From NCBI GenBank assembly GCA_002900995.3, contig CM035315.1, forward strand, positions 791,967-855,966: a stretch of DNA of 64,000 nt, in the 5' to 3' direction. The notes under the pieces are model-generated. The model saw nothing but the letters and a program-made list of their open reading frames with translations, ran no database searches and was not told the DNA's origin. Source of the stretch: Ganoderma boninense (taxonomy: Eukaryota; Basidiomycota; Agaricomycetes; Polyporales; Polyporaceae). Every line of letters starts with the position of its first letter. Within the stretch, counting starts at the first letter, position 1. Of this stretch, positions 12,883 through 25,772 are shown in pieces. The position numbers were made by a program, and so were the translations under genes.

Positions 12883-15800
12883 ATGGACAGCTTCGCCGAC
12901 CATCGCAAACCTCTTGACAGCTCCGCCTCCCTCACCGACCTTAGAGCCCAGGTCACCAAACTCGAGTCCGACCTCCGCGACAAGGACGTTCCCCTCTCCG
13001 GCCGCATCATCCATGTCTCCCACTATCTCCCTCTCACCTGTGCCTTCTCCCGTCGACCCCGTCCACAAGATATCCCCAGCCCTCCCGCAACCCCTCCCGC
13101 CAAGGCTTCTGACATTCCGCCATCCCCTTCCGCCGAAAACTCTCCCTCAGGAGACCTTTCGGCGTCTTCGAGTACCGCCCCCACTCAGGAGTCCCTTTCG
13201 CCACAATGGAAGCTCAGCGTGCGTTACGGACACTCGGCCATGGTGAGCGGCATCGACTCACTTGCCGCAACACACGAGCAAATCTTCGTCGGATGGACCG
13301 GCGACATAGAGGCCGCCTCCCAGGCCGTGCCCCCATCCGCTGCGCAAAATACCAGCGGCCCGTCAGATCCGTCCACGAGCAAGGTCCCCTCGAGCTCGCT
13401 CTCAGACACGGACAAAACGGAGCTCGAGGGTCTCCTCCAGGACTACCGTTCCCGCGAAGAAATCGAGGATGGAATGCCCATTCACTACGTGCCTGTATTC
13501 GTTGACGATAAGGACGCGCACGGGCATTACGACGGGTACTGCAAACAGAGTGAGTGCATACATCTAGCCATCTTCCCCGTCATTTTCTTTGCGTTTCCGT
13601 TTCTTTGTGCTTCGGACTGCGGTAGCTTCGTAGCCTTGGGACGTTGCTCTTTTGCTGTTGTCGCTCTACCTCCGCGATGGGCTTGTGCGTACGCTTGCCT
13701 TATCCAAGGTTTGTCTGTGGAAAACGCACTCGTTGTACCGTATCGGTTACGCACTAGAACACCGTCGTTTAGATCTGCGGTCGCCATAACCTCGGCCCGG
13801 GCCCGGATGCATCCCGGCCTTATCCTCCAGTTCGCTGAATGGGAGCACGACGATCTCGCTATCGAGCGGTTCGATAGCGTCTACTTGGGTGGCCTCTCCT
13901 GGATTTGCCATTTGTGACACGCCATCTTCCCACCGCACGGGAACCTTTTCCCCCCGTATGGCCCCCGTCGTTTTGGCGCCGCTCTCACCTGCTACCCGTT
14001 TACTTGCCGAACAATCGTCATCCTCACCGCTGACCCTGCCTATGACCACGCACTGACGTCTATGTTCGCACACAGCGCTCTGGCCACTGTTCCACTACCT
14101 ACTCTGGCAAGACGTCGCGACCGAGTACGCCTCCGCGGACAAGTACTGGGCGCCGTACGAGGCTGTCAACGCAGCCTTCGCGAAGCGCGTCGCAGAGGTG
14201 TACCGGCCCGGCGACCTCATCTGGATCCACGACTACCACCTGCTCCTCGTCCCGTCGCTCATCCGCCAGACGCTTCCCGAGGCCGCCGTCGGCCTCTTCG
14301 TGCACACGCCGTTCCCGAGCTCCGAGGTCTTCCGCTGCCTGCCGCGGCGCAAGGAGATCCTCGACGGCATGCTCGGCGCGAACCTCGTCTGCTTCCAGAC
14401 GTACTCGTACTCGCGGCACTTCACGTCGTCGTGCATCCGCGTATGCGGCTACGAGGTCACGTCGGGCGGCGGCATCGACGTGCAGGGCCACGTTGCGGCC
14501 ATCGGGTACTGCCCCGTCGGCGTCGACGCGGACCGCGTCGCGAAGGACACGTGCGTGCCCCCTCTTCTTCTTCTTTCTCGTCTCTGCGTCACCTGTTGTG
14601 TTGTGTGTCCTGATGATATGCTTCCCCCTTCCCCTCCCCGTCCCCTTTCATTCGTTTCTCTCATCCCGGTCCGAATCCGAGCAGGCTCCGGCCGGGCATC
14701 CAGCCAAAGCTGGAGGCGATCCGCGCGCTGTACGAGGGCAAGAAGATCATCGTCGGGCGGGACAAGCTGGACGTGGTCAAGGGCGTCGTGCAGAAGCTGC
14801 GCGCGTTCGAGAAGCTGCTGCAGGACTACCCGCAGTGGATCGGGAACGTCGTCCTCATCCAGGTCACGTCGCCCGCCCTGTCCGACTCGCCGAAGCTCGA
14901 GCGCCAGGTGTCCGAGCTCGTCGCACACATCAACGGCGAGTACGGCTCGCTCGACTTCATCCCCGTGCACCATTAGTAAGTCTTCGTCTTTGCTTCGCGA
15001 AGTGTGGAGGGACGGCGTTTGTGCGGGGGCGAGCGGTGGATGGCTAACTGACGGGACGCTTGGGCACAGCCACCAGACAATCAAGAAGGACGAGTTCTAT
15101 GCGCTGCTGTCGGTCGCAGATCTCGGCGTGATCACGCCGCTTCGTGACGGGATGAACACGACGTCGATGGAGTTCGTCATTGCGCAAGAGCTGACGAAGA
15201 AGAGCCCGCTCGTCCTCTCCGAGTTCATGGGCATCTCGAGCAACATGTCCGAGGCGCTCCAGATCAACCCCTGGAATCTCTCCGTGCGTATTTCAGACCC
15301 GTCCATCCACCGCCCTTTTGAGACGTGCGGCTGACTGACGGCGGTGTCCGTACGACTTGCAGGAGGTTGCCGCGGCGATGCACCGCGGCCTGACGATGCC
15401 CGAAGATGAGAAGGCGCGCCGCCACGAGCAGCTGTACAAGACGGTCACGACGCACACGTCGCACACGTGGGCGTCGCTGCTCGCGAAGAAGCTGCTCGAG
15501 CGCCTTGGGAGCTCGAACATGGCGCGGCGCACGCCGTTCATCCCCAAGTACGACCTCGAGCGGCACTACGTCATGGCGCGGAAGCGGCTGTTCCTCTTCG
15601 ACTACGACGGGACGCTCGCGCCGATCGTGAAGATCCCGAGCGCGGCGGTGCCGTCGGCGGACACGCTGAAGGCGCTCGAGGCGCTGACGGCGGACCCGCG
15701 CAACGTCGTGTACATCATCTCGGGGCGCGACGGGGCGTTCCTCGAGCAGCACCTGGGCCACATCGCGAACCTGGGGATGTCGGCGGAGCACGGGGGCTTC

Positions 15801-16658
15801 ATCAGGGAGCCGGGCCAGAAGGGGTGGAGCAACTTCACGGAGGAGCTGGACATGAGCTGGATGGGCGAGGTGCTCGAGATCTTCAAGTACTACACCGAGC
15901 GCACGACCGGCAGCCAGATCGAGGTCAAGAAGAGCTCGATCACGTGGCATTACCGCTCGGCGGACCCGGAGTGGGGGTGAGTGCTGGACTACTGAGAGTT
16001 CCAGGTTCGAGATGAAGGGCTAGGGCTGATGGGGTTTATCAAACCAGGCTGTTCCAGTGCCACCAGTGCCAGGACTTGCTCGAGAACAACCTTGCGCGCA
16101 AGCGGCCAATCGAGGGTGCGTTCAAAGCTCTCCTACTTCCCTTTTTTCCGTAATCGTGTGCTGATGCCCCGCATACATACAGTCCTCGTCGGGAAGAAGA
16201 ACCTGGAGGTGCGCCCGCTCGCGGTGAACAAGGGCGAGATCGTGAAGCGCATCCTCTACTTCCACCCCGACGCCGAGTTCGTCTTCTGCGCGGGCGACGA
16301 CAAGACCGACGAGGACATGTTCCGCGCGCTCCTCCTCTTCCCGCAGGGGCAGGCCGCGCAGCAGCACACGGAGCGCGTGCGCCTCGTGCCCCCGCTCTCC
16401 GTCACGCTCCTCGCGAAGGAGGGCGACGCCCCGCACGCGCCCGTCGACCTCGCGATCGCGCGCGACGCGATCTTCACGACCGCCGTCGGGCACAGCTCGA
16501 AGCGCACGCTCGCGCTCTGGCACGTCACGACGCCCGAGGAGGTCGTCGAGCACATGCTCCACCTCGTCCGCGACGCCGTGCCCGTGCCCGTGCCGGAGGA
16601 GGGCGCGCAGGCCGGGGAGCAGCAGGAGCAGCAGGAGCCGCAGACGAGCAACTTGTAG
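12883..16658 (+). CDS. TPS2: Trehalose-6-phosphate phosphatase (TPS/TPP complex subunit)
   Basis: Seven exons: 12883-13549, 14076-14550, 14685-14975, 15070-15283, 15363-15976, 16048-16115 and 16183-16658 (about 930 aa). It dephosphorylates trehalose-6-phosphate to trehalose in the cytosol, in complex with the synthase. After a Ser/Pro-rich N-terminus comes a GT20 synthase-like domain with DLIWIHDYHLLLVP, FVHTPFPSSEVFRCLP, RLDV-type GRDKLDVVKG and PLRDGMNTTSMEF. It is followed by the phosphatase domain of the HAD type: LFLFDYDGTLAPI (nucleophile Asp), IISGRD, and GDDKTDEDMF (metal site). In fungal Tps2 the GT20 part is generally considered non-catalytic. The C-terminus is a Glu/Gln-rich tail. 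Intron 1 is 526 bp, far longer than the others. The gene converges on the RRM gene at 17412. Confidence 0.95.
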
Positions 16659-17411
16659 AGGCTCAGGTAGGCGCAACCGCCGTGGGGGTGGGGGCCGGCG
16701 AGAGCAGCAGCAGCAAGCAGTGACGCAACGCTTTGTATCCATATATTCATATCCATATCCGCATTCACGACTATATCAAGGACCGTACCTTCTGGACGTC
16801 TGTCAACATCCTTCTCCATCTGTTTGGTATCTCATGTCTGTTCACGGCTGCGACGCGATGCCGTCCACATCGCTTGGTGTGTGTCGTCGTCTCGTCATCC
16901 CACTTCTTCTTTCGCTGGACTCGGTCGGGGCAATGTATAGTTAAAGGTTATGATAGGAACCGGTAGACTTCGGGTAGAGTGCGGCAACGATCTGTTACGA
17001 TAGTCTTTTCTCTTCTTGTCTCCTCTTGCAACACACGATGATGACAGTATGGCCGTGCGGCCGATCATGACCACGACCATGCCACTACCAACTCCATACA
17101 CTACCAATGACGAGGCACCCATGAGAGATCTATTGGGTGCACAAATAGAGTTGCATGGTTATTCATTCAGTTCTGTCCGCACTTCGGCATACTCATGGAC
17201 GACGAAGCAGCTGCGAACAAACACAACTGAAGGATGCGACAATTATAATACGACGGGACGACGACGACGACATCGAGTGCATGGCAAGAATAGCAAAACC
17301 AGGGGTAGGACGCGGGAGCAGTGGTGGACGGTGACCGTTTTGCACGATACAGATACATAGGAAATAGACGGACGGATGGGGCACAAGACAAGAAAGTGCG
17401 GCTGGGAGAAT
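16659..17411. other. Shared 3' region of two converging genes
   Basis: About 750 bp between the stop codons of TPS2 (plus) and the RRM gene (minus). It must contain both terminators. ATATCCATATCCGCATTC-like repeats occur near 16738-16760. No gene seen. Confidence 0.5.
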
Positions 17412-20099
17412 TTACATAGCACCGTCGGCTTGCATAGGGATAGCCTGGCCGCCCTTCGCAGCGGTGGGGGAGAACGTGTGCCAGCGGTCGTTGAACCGCA
17501 CATCTGGACAAGGCAGTCAGGAAGATGCGCATATCTACGACGCATATAGCCAACTCACCGAGAGGCCGGCCACCGTACATATATTGCTGGAACTTCGCTG
17601 TGCAACATGGGCAGACGATGAGAAACACGCGGGTTGGGTCCAGGGAACAAAAGCTGGTACGAACCGATTGCGGTCTCGGCCTCCTGCACCTGCGCAAACT
17701 GGACGACACCGCACCCCTTGGAGCGGGTGCCGTCGTACAAGATCTCCGCCAGCTCGACCTGGCCGGTCGTCTCGAACAGCTCCACCAGGTCCTCGTTCGC
17801 AGTCGACCACGGCAACTAACACGTCCATCCCATCAGCCCCGCACCACAACTACAACGAGCACGAACGTCTGCGGGGAGCACTCACGTTGCGAACCATGAT
17901 CTGCTGCGACGGCTCCGCCTCGAACCCGGCGCCGGGCGCCGCCCCGTACGCGCCTGCCCCGCCATACGCGCCGCTGTCCCCGTATCCGCCCATGCGCATG
18001 TTGCCCTGCGAGTCCGGGCCCGAGTAGTCCGCGTAGAGGTCCTGGCTCGAGAAGTCGCGCCCGCCCCCGGCGGCGACCCCTCCGGCGAACCCGCCACGGT
18101 AGCCGCCGCGGAACCCACCGCGGAGGCCGGAGCTGCCGCGCAACCCGCCTCGCAGGCCACGGACGGAGCCGCGGTAGGAGCCGGGGCCGCTCAGGCCGGC
18201 GTAGCGGTCCTCGCGCACCTCGAGGGTGCGGCCGTACCACTCGAAGCCGTTGTACATGCCTGGAACGAAGTGAGCGTCGATAAGTGAGGACAGAGGAGAG
18301 AAATACGCACCGATGGCCTGTACGGCGTCCTTGGCTGTTTCGAAGATGACGGTGCCGGAGCCCTTGGGACGACCGTCGGCACCGATGTTGATGTCGGCGC
18401 GGATGATGTTGCCGGCAGAGCGGAAGAGGTCCTTCAGGTCTTGCCAACCAGCCTGGTAAGGCAGCTGTAGGAACGGGTAAGGATCAGTCCAACGACCTGG
18501 AAGGAAAAGACGAAGGACAGGCGGTCAGAGGGGACTTACGTTGCCAACATAGAGTTGGTTGCCGGGGTTGTTTTGGGAGCCGAAGTAGTTGTGGGAAGGC
18601 GGGCGCGGAGGCGGAGCAGCGTGCAATCCTTGGCCCGCCATGGCCATCCCAATTTTGCCGGGGACGGGGGTGGCGCCAAAACGGGATTCATTTTCACGGT
18701 CCTAACATAACCTGTGAGAAACATGCCTGACTCGCGACGACAACGTACGACTCACCTCACGGATGAAGACCGGGCGACTCAAGAGAAGCTGCTCAGACAG
18801 CTCACGGATGGAACGTTGCGCATCTTCCTGGGAGGCGAATTCGACGATTCTGCAGACAGACTGATGAGTAGCTGGGTTACTGAAACACAGGAATGATTAC
18901 TCACCCGCATCCCTTAGAGATACCCGTTGGAGTAATTAAGACTTCGGCGAAGAGGACCTCACCAGCTAACCAAACCCAAAAAGAATCCCATCAATAAACC
19001 ATCCTTCAACTCTTCGCTCCGTCAGTCAACCAAAACTCCAACTCCAAACTCCGCGGAAGGCGTCGGCGAAGGGGGCTGCCACGGCGACTGTGCTGCGATC
19101 GGACGTTGGGGGGCCTCTCTCACTCCGATGACTACCACCATGACCGCAACGTCCTCTCCTCCACGACCATGACCATGAACCGTGACATGCCGTCTCAGGC
19201 GCACTCCTCGAGGCGTGGCTTCTACGTCGGTCGAGTCTCGCGTGTCCAAGGGCCTCTGCCTCATCCGCATCCTCAACCTTTACCTGATCCGCGTCTGCTG
19301 CCACGTCCGCAATGATGCCTCCCCTATCTCCCATATCCGACACCACACCTATACCCGCAGCCAAACCCATACCTCCACCACGAACGAAGCGAAAAGAAGT
19401 TGAAGCTCTGAGATCTCCCAACCCACCTCCCCGCATGAATTCCATCAGGTCCCGGTACTTGACGTCGTAGGACAGGTTGCCGACGTAGACGCGGTTTTCG
19501 CGCTTTGAGACCTTGGCGAACTCGACGGCCTCCTCGTGGGGCGCATTCATCGGGCCACCGAGAGAGCGCGAGAAGGGGTCCGCCGGACGCCTTTCGCGGC
19601 TGCGCGAGCGTGGAGACCGACTACGGCTGCGCGGAGAGCGTGAGCGCGAACGGCGACGGCGGCGAGGGGAGCCTGACCGTCGGCGAGAACGAGAACGGTG
19701 GGGGGTGCGGCTCCGGGAGCGGCGAGTGCGGCGCTGAAATAGAGGAGAAGAGACGTGGGTCAGCAACCGACAGGGTACTCTGCGAAGGGGCATCATATGA
19801 CGGGGCGAGAAACCGCTGGAAAGGGGGGAGACGACGTATGCGGTACTCACATCGCCGTTGCGTCTGTCGTCGGGCTCCCAGTGGTCGCTCCTGCGAGAGC
19901 GGCCGGACTCGCGGCGGTCCCGGTCCCGGTCGCGCTCACGGTCGCGTTCGCGGTCCCGCTCCTTGTCGCGGTCGCGTCGCTCCCTGTCCCGCTCGCGGTC
20001 GCGGTCCCTATCGCGATCTGCGTCACGGTCCCGCTCCCGCTCTCGTTCTCGATCCTTCCTCTCTTCAGCCTCATCCTTCACCTTCATTTCGACATCCAT
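17412..20099 (-). CDS. Three-RRM mRNA-binding protein, Gbp2/Hrb1-like
   Basis: Ten exons: 20099-19851, 19733-19427, 18965-18905, 18849-18756, 18701-18540, 18464-18311, 18259-17886, 17815-17665, 17597-17559 and 17503-17412 (about 560 aa). The N-terminus is a long run of Arg/Asp/Glu dipeptides, then SR repeats (SRSRSPRSRSRSPRSR). Three RRMs follow, starting RVYVGNLSYDV, QLYVGNLPYQAG and QIMVRNLPWST; their RNP1 elements read KGCGIVEF, KGSGTVIF and KGCGVVQF. A Gly/Arg-rich linker lies between RRM2 and RRM3. This order (SR/RGG N-terminus and three RRMs) is that of yeast Gbp2/Hrb1, nuclear shuttling proteins that couple transcription by the THO/TREX complex to mRNA export and quality control. All exon junctions keep frame. 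The 461-bp intron after exon 2 is unusually long. Confidence 0.9.
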
Positions 20100-20595
20100 G
20101 GTCTCCAGGGTTGATGACGAGTGAGAAACGGAGGCGTAGCGTGAAGGGGAGAGTCAAGTGGCGTAGGACGTAAAAGCAAAGAATTTCGCCCAGCGAATAC
20201 ATGCGCGCCTGTGGGACGGCGGGGTTTCAATTCATGCCGTGCCAAATTTGGCGATGCCGACCACCGCCACCGGATGCCGACTGCACAAGCTCGCGAGACT
20301 CGAGACTGGGGGACACTCGAAAGTGCGTGCAGAAATCGGTAGTTACAAAAGGTTAAAATCATTAGAAATCTGTTACTTCAGAACGGGAAACCTATAATAC
20401 AGTGCCTCTGGGTACTACCCAGTAATAATACAAGGGATGCATCGGGTGCGTGCTAGCACTGATAGTAAGTAGTATGTAAGTGGAAGTACTATGAATACAA
20501 ATCTCTGGTTGACAATCTAATGTCCGAGGAGTCAATTAAAGTCTTGAAATATGCAACGAGGAGAGCAGAACGGGAAAAAGTGTTGAAAGGTGTCC
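20100..20595. other. Intergenic region, no gene seen
   Basis: Lies between the start of the RRM gene and the stop of the next minus-strand gene. AT-rich around 20380-20520; no motif seen. Confidence 0.5.
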
Positions 20596-21808
20596 TTAGA
20601 CGAAGTTCGAGGCGCGATGTCCATAGTCTTCTTCGGAAACCATAGACAACGCAGGAGAGAGCATGATGACGGACGTGAACATGGCGGAGGACTGTGTGAT
20701 GGACGTGGGAGCAGAGGAGGTAGCAGTCTTCGAGCTCTGCACGGAGCGCGGCGGTGTCGGGCGGTACATCCTGCTGAACCGCCGGAAGGGGGTGCGGTAC
20801 ACTGCGACGGGGGGTGGTGATTTTGGTGCATCTGAAAATCAAGGATATCCACATGCAGCGTTAGTGGCAGCGCGCATACACACAGTGTAAGCAAGAACGG
20901 ACTCACTCTCGTAGATGATGTCGATGGGCTTTTCGGAGTCCAGCCTTCGATGCCGCACTCTGCGGGCAGACCGCCGACGCACGAAAACAACTGCAACCGC
21001 TACTCCGACTAGGAAGAGCACAGCCCCCAAAACGATGCCGGCTATTACGGCCGGGGGGAGCTGGCCTGAGGGACTAGATGTCGACACAGCGCTAGCGACA
21101 TCAGAGGACTTGGACTCAGAGGTCACCTGGACCTGCGGGTTCCCAGTCGAGTCGTCGCTTCCGTCCAGCGTCGTATACTTGATGTAGTCGAAGTTGAAAG
21201 GGCCCTGCTCTACCGTGACCGTGAGCTCATGGAAGCCAGGATCTAGTGGCAGCGGGGACCAGAAGAACGGCCAGTTCGGTCGGAGTACTGTGGTTGATGC
21301 TTGTGGGACGGTTTGGGTGACCGTATCCTGGTCGTCGTCCAGCTTGAACGACGCAGTCCGCCGTGTGCCCATCGATAACGCTATACACGGCAACGAATGT
21401 CCCTAGACACCCGCCACATGAGCAACAACATAGACAGGAATTCGACGAAGAACCGCATGTATATAGCACAGACATCATATACTGAGGAACGTACCATTGA
21501 AGGTGAACTTGACCGTTGAACCAGGGGAGGTAGAGGTGTGGACACCGATAGTACCGTTCACAGTGGTCGAGCGCCAGGAACCACCGTACACAAGTCTCGA
21601 GCTCGCGTCATCGACTTGTAGCAGTGTTTTCCCACTTCTTCGGAAGGTAGACATGTTGATGTATCCTGTCATACCCACGCGAACAGGAGCACACGCCGAA
21701 AGTCAAAGTCAAAAGACAGGGCAGCGCAGCAGCGATGACGGCATCGACGTTCCAAGCGAGCCACAGGAACCCGAAACAAACGAGAAGCACGTCCGTCAGC
21801 ACCCGCAT
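20596..21808 (-). CDS. Single-pass membrane protein with beta-sandwich-like ectodomain
   Basis: Exon 3 is 20831-20596 and exon 2 is 21402-20907. The first part ends at 21495; its start is uncertain, and a good signal peptide (MRVLTDVLLVCFGFLWLAW) begins at 21808. The ectodomain opens with VDDASSRLVYGGSW and contains FTFNGTFVAVYSVIDG and later FNFDYIKYTTLD. This layout is very common in agaricomycete surface proteins of unknown function. It is followed by a Ser-rich stalk, a membrane helix (VIAGIVLGAVLFLVGVAVAV), a stop-transfer VRRRSARRVRHRR and a Ser/Thr-rich cytoplasmic tail ending at TAA. The frame breaks between the VIDG segment and TRRTASFKL; removing one G of the run at 21368-21370 restores it. 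Role unknown; a cell-wall or sugar sensor would be a guess. Confidence 0.65.
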
Positions 21809-23601
21809 ATGTGTGACCTAAAGCAGCGAGGACTTACCAGTTGCTGGCTGGGGACGGGGGTCGGTGTTAGAGGAGCTGCGGGGTCGGGTCGGTCATATAA
21901 CAAGGTTGTGGGGGGGGTCCGCGGGAGGCAAGAAGTGCATCCGAAAGGCAACCGAACATCGCTGAAATCATGGCATACATATCCCCTTCTCACCGCCTCA
22001 AACGCTCGTGTCCGCCAACTGGGCGGCGAACCCCTCTTCGTGGACGCCCTGTTCCAGAACCCAGATGGGGACCTGCCGCGGGTGGGACTAGTACTAGGCA
22101 GTGGCAAGCCGGCGTTAGACCAAGAGCCCGCTCGCTGGTGCCGGTGATCTTTGAAATCGGACCCCAGCCCTGCCCCAGCCTACTGGGTGATGCCGTCGCA
22201 ACAAGGCGTTCGACGAGGAACCGCGTCCAGTATCATGCCACGTGCCGAATGTGTGGATATCGGCGAGTGCGAGCGCACGCGCGTGTTCAGCTGCATTGGC
22301 CGGGACGGGACGTTTGGCCGACATGACGGTGCTCGACAGATGTCATTGTCCCCACTGGAGAGGCCCCAGCGATGTCGCCAATACCCTCCGACGCCGCAGG
22401 ATAGGACGACGGGATTTTGGATGGCCAGCCCGACCGCGGTGGACGTCAAGGGGAAAGGAGTTTTCCCCCGACGCACCGCCTGTAGTGACCAGGGCCCTAC
22501 GATCAGATTCAGAGACTGCAGTCCGAATCTCCCGGGGTCCCGGGCGCAGCGCGCACCGCCGAATCCGGCAATCCCTGTGCCAAAAAGGAGCAGCTTCCCA
22601 TCCAGAAGGCTGTGCCAGGATGGGAGGATGTCAGCGATATCGTTTCCTGATGCTTGTGGGTCCACTGACCACTTCATCATGTTTCGAAGCCGTTATGGTT
22701 TCCTGAGCGCATCCAATCCCGAACTTTTGCGCGAACACGCTTACGTCTTGACGAGTGTGCCAGAAGCCTCCTGTCCATGGCAGGCATCATGCGTCCGCCG
22801 CTGGCGAACAGAAGTGGGGGAGGAAAGAAGAACTTCCCAGTGAAACCACATCCTGTGCCAGCGATCACGTGCAGGACGGGAGAATTGCATCCTTCTCTTG
22901 TCTTTCTCAGTCGTCCAGGAGACCCACCCATCGGAGTCGGAGCGGCTAGTCGAGGGCAAAGTGAGAGGCAACCGGGATTACGTGGAAGGCACGCATGTTG
23001 CAATTGGGTCTATTGGTCCCCGGCGTGCACAGCGTCCAGCGTGCCGAAGCGAAAACCCAAAAGCGAGTCCCGCACATCAGCGCCGCCAGCCTCAGCCCGC
23101 ACCAAAGAGGAATTTGAGTGTGAGACGATGTGGCCAGAGGAGCCGATGCGGTTCGTACATGCCGCTCACATTCACAATCCCACGATTCGCGATCGTGTTT
23201 GGCAACAGGCTTTGTGAGTCGCAACGAGATCGGAATGGGGTTGATGTCGTGGCGGCTTTCCTTGACGGCATCGCGAGACTTCATATGCCGTGCCGACAAC
23301 ACACCGACTTTCGAGGCCGGGTCTCATCGCATAGCATTGCGAGAAGAAAGTCCGCGCTCGTGAATCGGTTTACACTGATAGTGCAGTGGATGGCGAACGC
23401 AACGATTTGTCAAGAAGCTCTATTCCTGATGGGGGTATGCTCGTATGTAAGCCGTGCTGCGACATGTCAGGACGATCGACGACGGGAACCTCACATTCAA
23501 AAACGATCTGAAACTACGTGTTCCTCGACCTGATGGGGGCAACTCGCACCGATATTGGGAGTAGATAGAACCCAACCGACCGACAACACCGGGCACGGAT
23601 G
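21809..23601. other. Intergenic region, no gene supported
   Basis: About 1.8 kb. The plus frames at 22151-22843 and 22898-23533 are long but have no motif, no bias like real exons here and no flanking splice sites. I read them as chance open frames. Confidence 0.35.
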
Positions 23602-25475
23602 TTATCTAGCTCGGAGCCTCGCGAGGGGCGGGCCTCGCGTGCGGCGAACAAGCACGGCAGCAATGACGGCCGCGGAGCACAGAAGCAAACCCGCGCACAC
23701 CGAGAGGACGAATCGCCGCGCCGAGGATACTCCAGTCAACAGCGAGACCGTGACGAATACGTTCAGCGGCACGCGGAACAAGGACGACAGCTGCCGTCGC
23801 GTCGCGGAGCAGGTACAAGGCAGCACGGTGGGGCGAAGGCGCGGGATGTCGTTGTTTTTCCAGGCGATGTGGATCATATATAGATAAGACGGTGGTTCGG
23901 CTCCCGTCAGCCGCGATGTTGAATGGGGAAGGGCGGGAGTGGAACGTACCGTTGCGCGATGTTCGTCCGAGACGAGCCGTCCGCGAAGCATGCCCTGGAC
24001 GGGATAGTACAGCCCGGCGCACGCCTCGAAGGCGCAGAACGCCCAGAAGCGGACGTGCTCCCGCGCATCCGCGACGCCCACCAGGAACGCGAGCGCCGCC
24101 GCGGCGCACACCGCCGAGCTGAGCTTCGCGTGCAGGGCGATCGCGCGCTCGTGCGCGAGCACAGGCCGCGGGGGCGGATCGGCAGCATGGTGGTCGGGGG
24201 AAGACTGAGACTGACGGCCGCTCGGGCCATCAGTGGTGTGATGCTGACCGTCGACTAAGGGTTCGGTCTCAGGCGGGGAGGGTGTGGGGTCGTGGGGCGG
24301 ATCCGCGTCCAGACGGGATAGTGAGACGATGGAGGTATATAAGATGGAGCCCATCGTCATCGACATCATGAAGCAGGAGAATATGTAGCCGAGTGGGAGG
24401 GGTGCATTGCGGCGGCCCATGCTTGGTCTAGATTCCTGCAGGAGAGGGACCCACAGGAAGACGAAGAGGTACAATGAGCCTTCGAAAACGGTTTGAGTTA
24501 AACCTAAGACCAGGAGACGCTTATCTGGAAGGCTATGTAAGTAATCTTAGAATTTTCGTAGGTTTGTGGGCCGACTCACCGGCGCGAACGATACCCCAGA
24601 CTTCAAACAGACGCTTGAGATCGAAAACCTTCACCCCAGAGGTGGAGACTGCGCCGCGGTTCTCGGACCAGATGTACGCTATGGACACCAAGCCCAGGAG
24701 GAGAAACAAGCCACTGGCGATGAATGTGGAGGAGAATAAGGAGGTACGTTCGACCAACTTGTTACTGATTATACCGGCAGCGGCTGCAGTGATGCTGTTT
24801 ACCAACGTTGCTCGTCCGAGGATAGCGGAGAGGTCTCGAGAGGACAGAGACAGAGTGTTCGCAGAGGCCACAAGCCAGGATTCGGGTGTAGAAAGGAGGA
24901 TCGCAGTCGAGAAGCCTCCAAGCAGACGTCCGATGAACAAGATGGGGAGGGAAGAGGACTGGATGAGCATGCAAGTGACGATGTAGGTCAAGCAAAACAC
25001 CATGCACATGCGTTTACGGCCACTAAGATACGGCAATGATAGCAATGTGTCAGCATGGTACATGCCTTGCGTTCCCAAATTGAGAGAACTCACTATTGGT
25101 CGGCCCAAACGCCGACGAAGGGTGCAGCCACACCTGCCGTTAGAAACCCGAGGACGAACAAGAGAGCGACCAAGCGCTCGGACAGGCCGTGTTGTTCACG
25201 ATACACGGAGTAGATGTAAGGTCCTTGTAGCCAATCCGCACCTACACTCCTGCGTCAGTTCACTGACTGGCGAGTATGCAGATCCCACTCACCCATAATG
25301 ATAGCGTAAACCCATAGGTATTGCCCAGATAATCTAGAGACAACAGAAGGTAGTGCGCTGTGTTCTGTCGAGCGTGTTGCGGGTGCATTTTTTCGCAAAA
25401 AGTGCCTCTCTAGGAGGAAGAAGACAACACAGGCAACCACAATGGCACGAACTGGACCTCGTAGAAAGAAGCCAT
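23602..25475 (-). CDS. Major facilitator transporter of the MFSD5 (molybdate-anion) type
   Basis: Five exons: 25475-25293, 25241-25094, 25022-24580, 24524-23950 and 23790-23602 (about 500 aa). Hydrophobic segments and family-like motifs are seen in order: YLWVYAIIMGADWLQGPY, LFVLGFLTAGVAAPFVGVWAD, IGRLLGGFSTAILLSTPESW, LVLGLTQTVFEGSLYLFVFL, ACAGLYYPVQGMLRGRLV, LSSLFRVPLNVFVTVSLL. This pattern matches MFSD5 proteins, which are implicated in molybdate uptake in algae and animals; the substrate here is inferred only. In the first exon the start MASFYEVQFV and the first membrane helix (ACVVFFLLERHF) are in different frames. One missing base near 25444-25445 would join them. The loop between helices 6 and 7 is long and acidic/Pro rich. 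Confidence 0.8.
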
Positions 25476-25701
25476 GTCGACAGTGCTTTGCGAGATGTAA
25501 GGACGAGTGCTAAGATCTTGGCTGTTGCATAAAGCACATGTCCTTCAATGTGGCTGGCAAGCACAGGCTCTAACGTGGTGGTCGAGAAGAGACACCCGAA
25601 GAGACGTCAACAGCGCTGGCGGAAGGTTGTCGGTCAAGCGCGCAACAATGAGTATGGCAGCGAATCACGACAGCATGCGAATTTCTAGACTCGAACCCAT
25701 T

Positions 25702-25772
25702 CGTTGGAACGCCATCACAAACCTGCCTTTTTGGGGGGAGCGGAGTGTGAAAAGGCAGGTTGCGTTCCAACG
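25702..25772. repeat. Imperfect hairpin
   Basis: Left arm CGTTGGAACGC then AACCTGCCTTTT; right arm AAAAGGCAGGTT then GCGTTCCAACG. The left arm carries seven extra bases. It directly abuts the left arm of the larger inverted repeat. Confidence 0.7.

Noticed and set aside
22151..22843. 230-aa plus-strand open frame
   Set aside because: No domain, no exon borders, and equally long frames lie on the opposite strand. Treated as chance.
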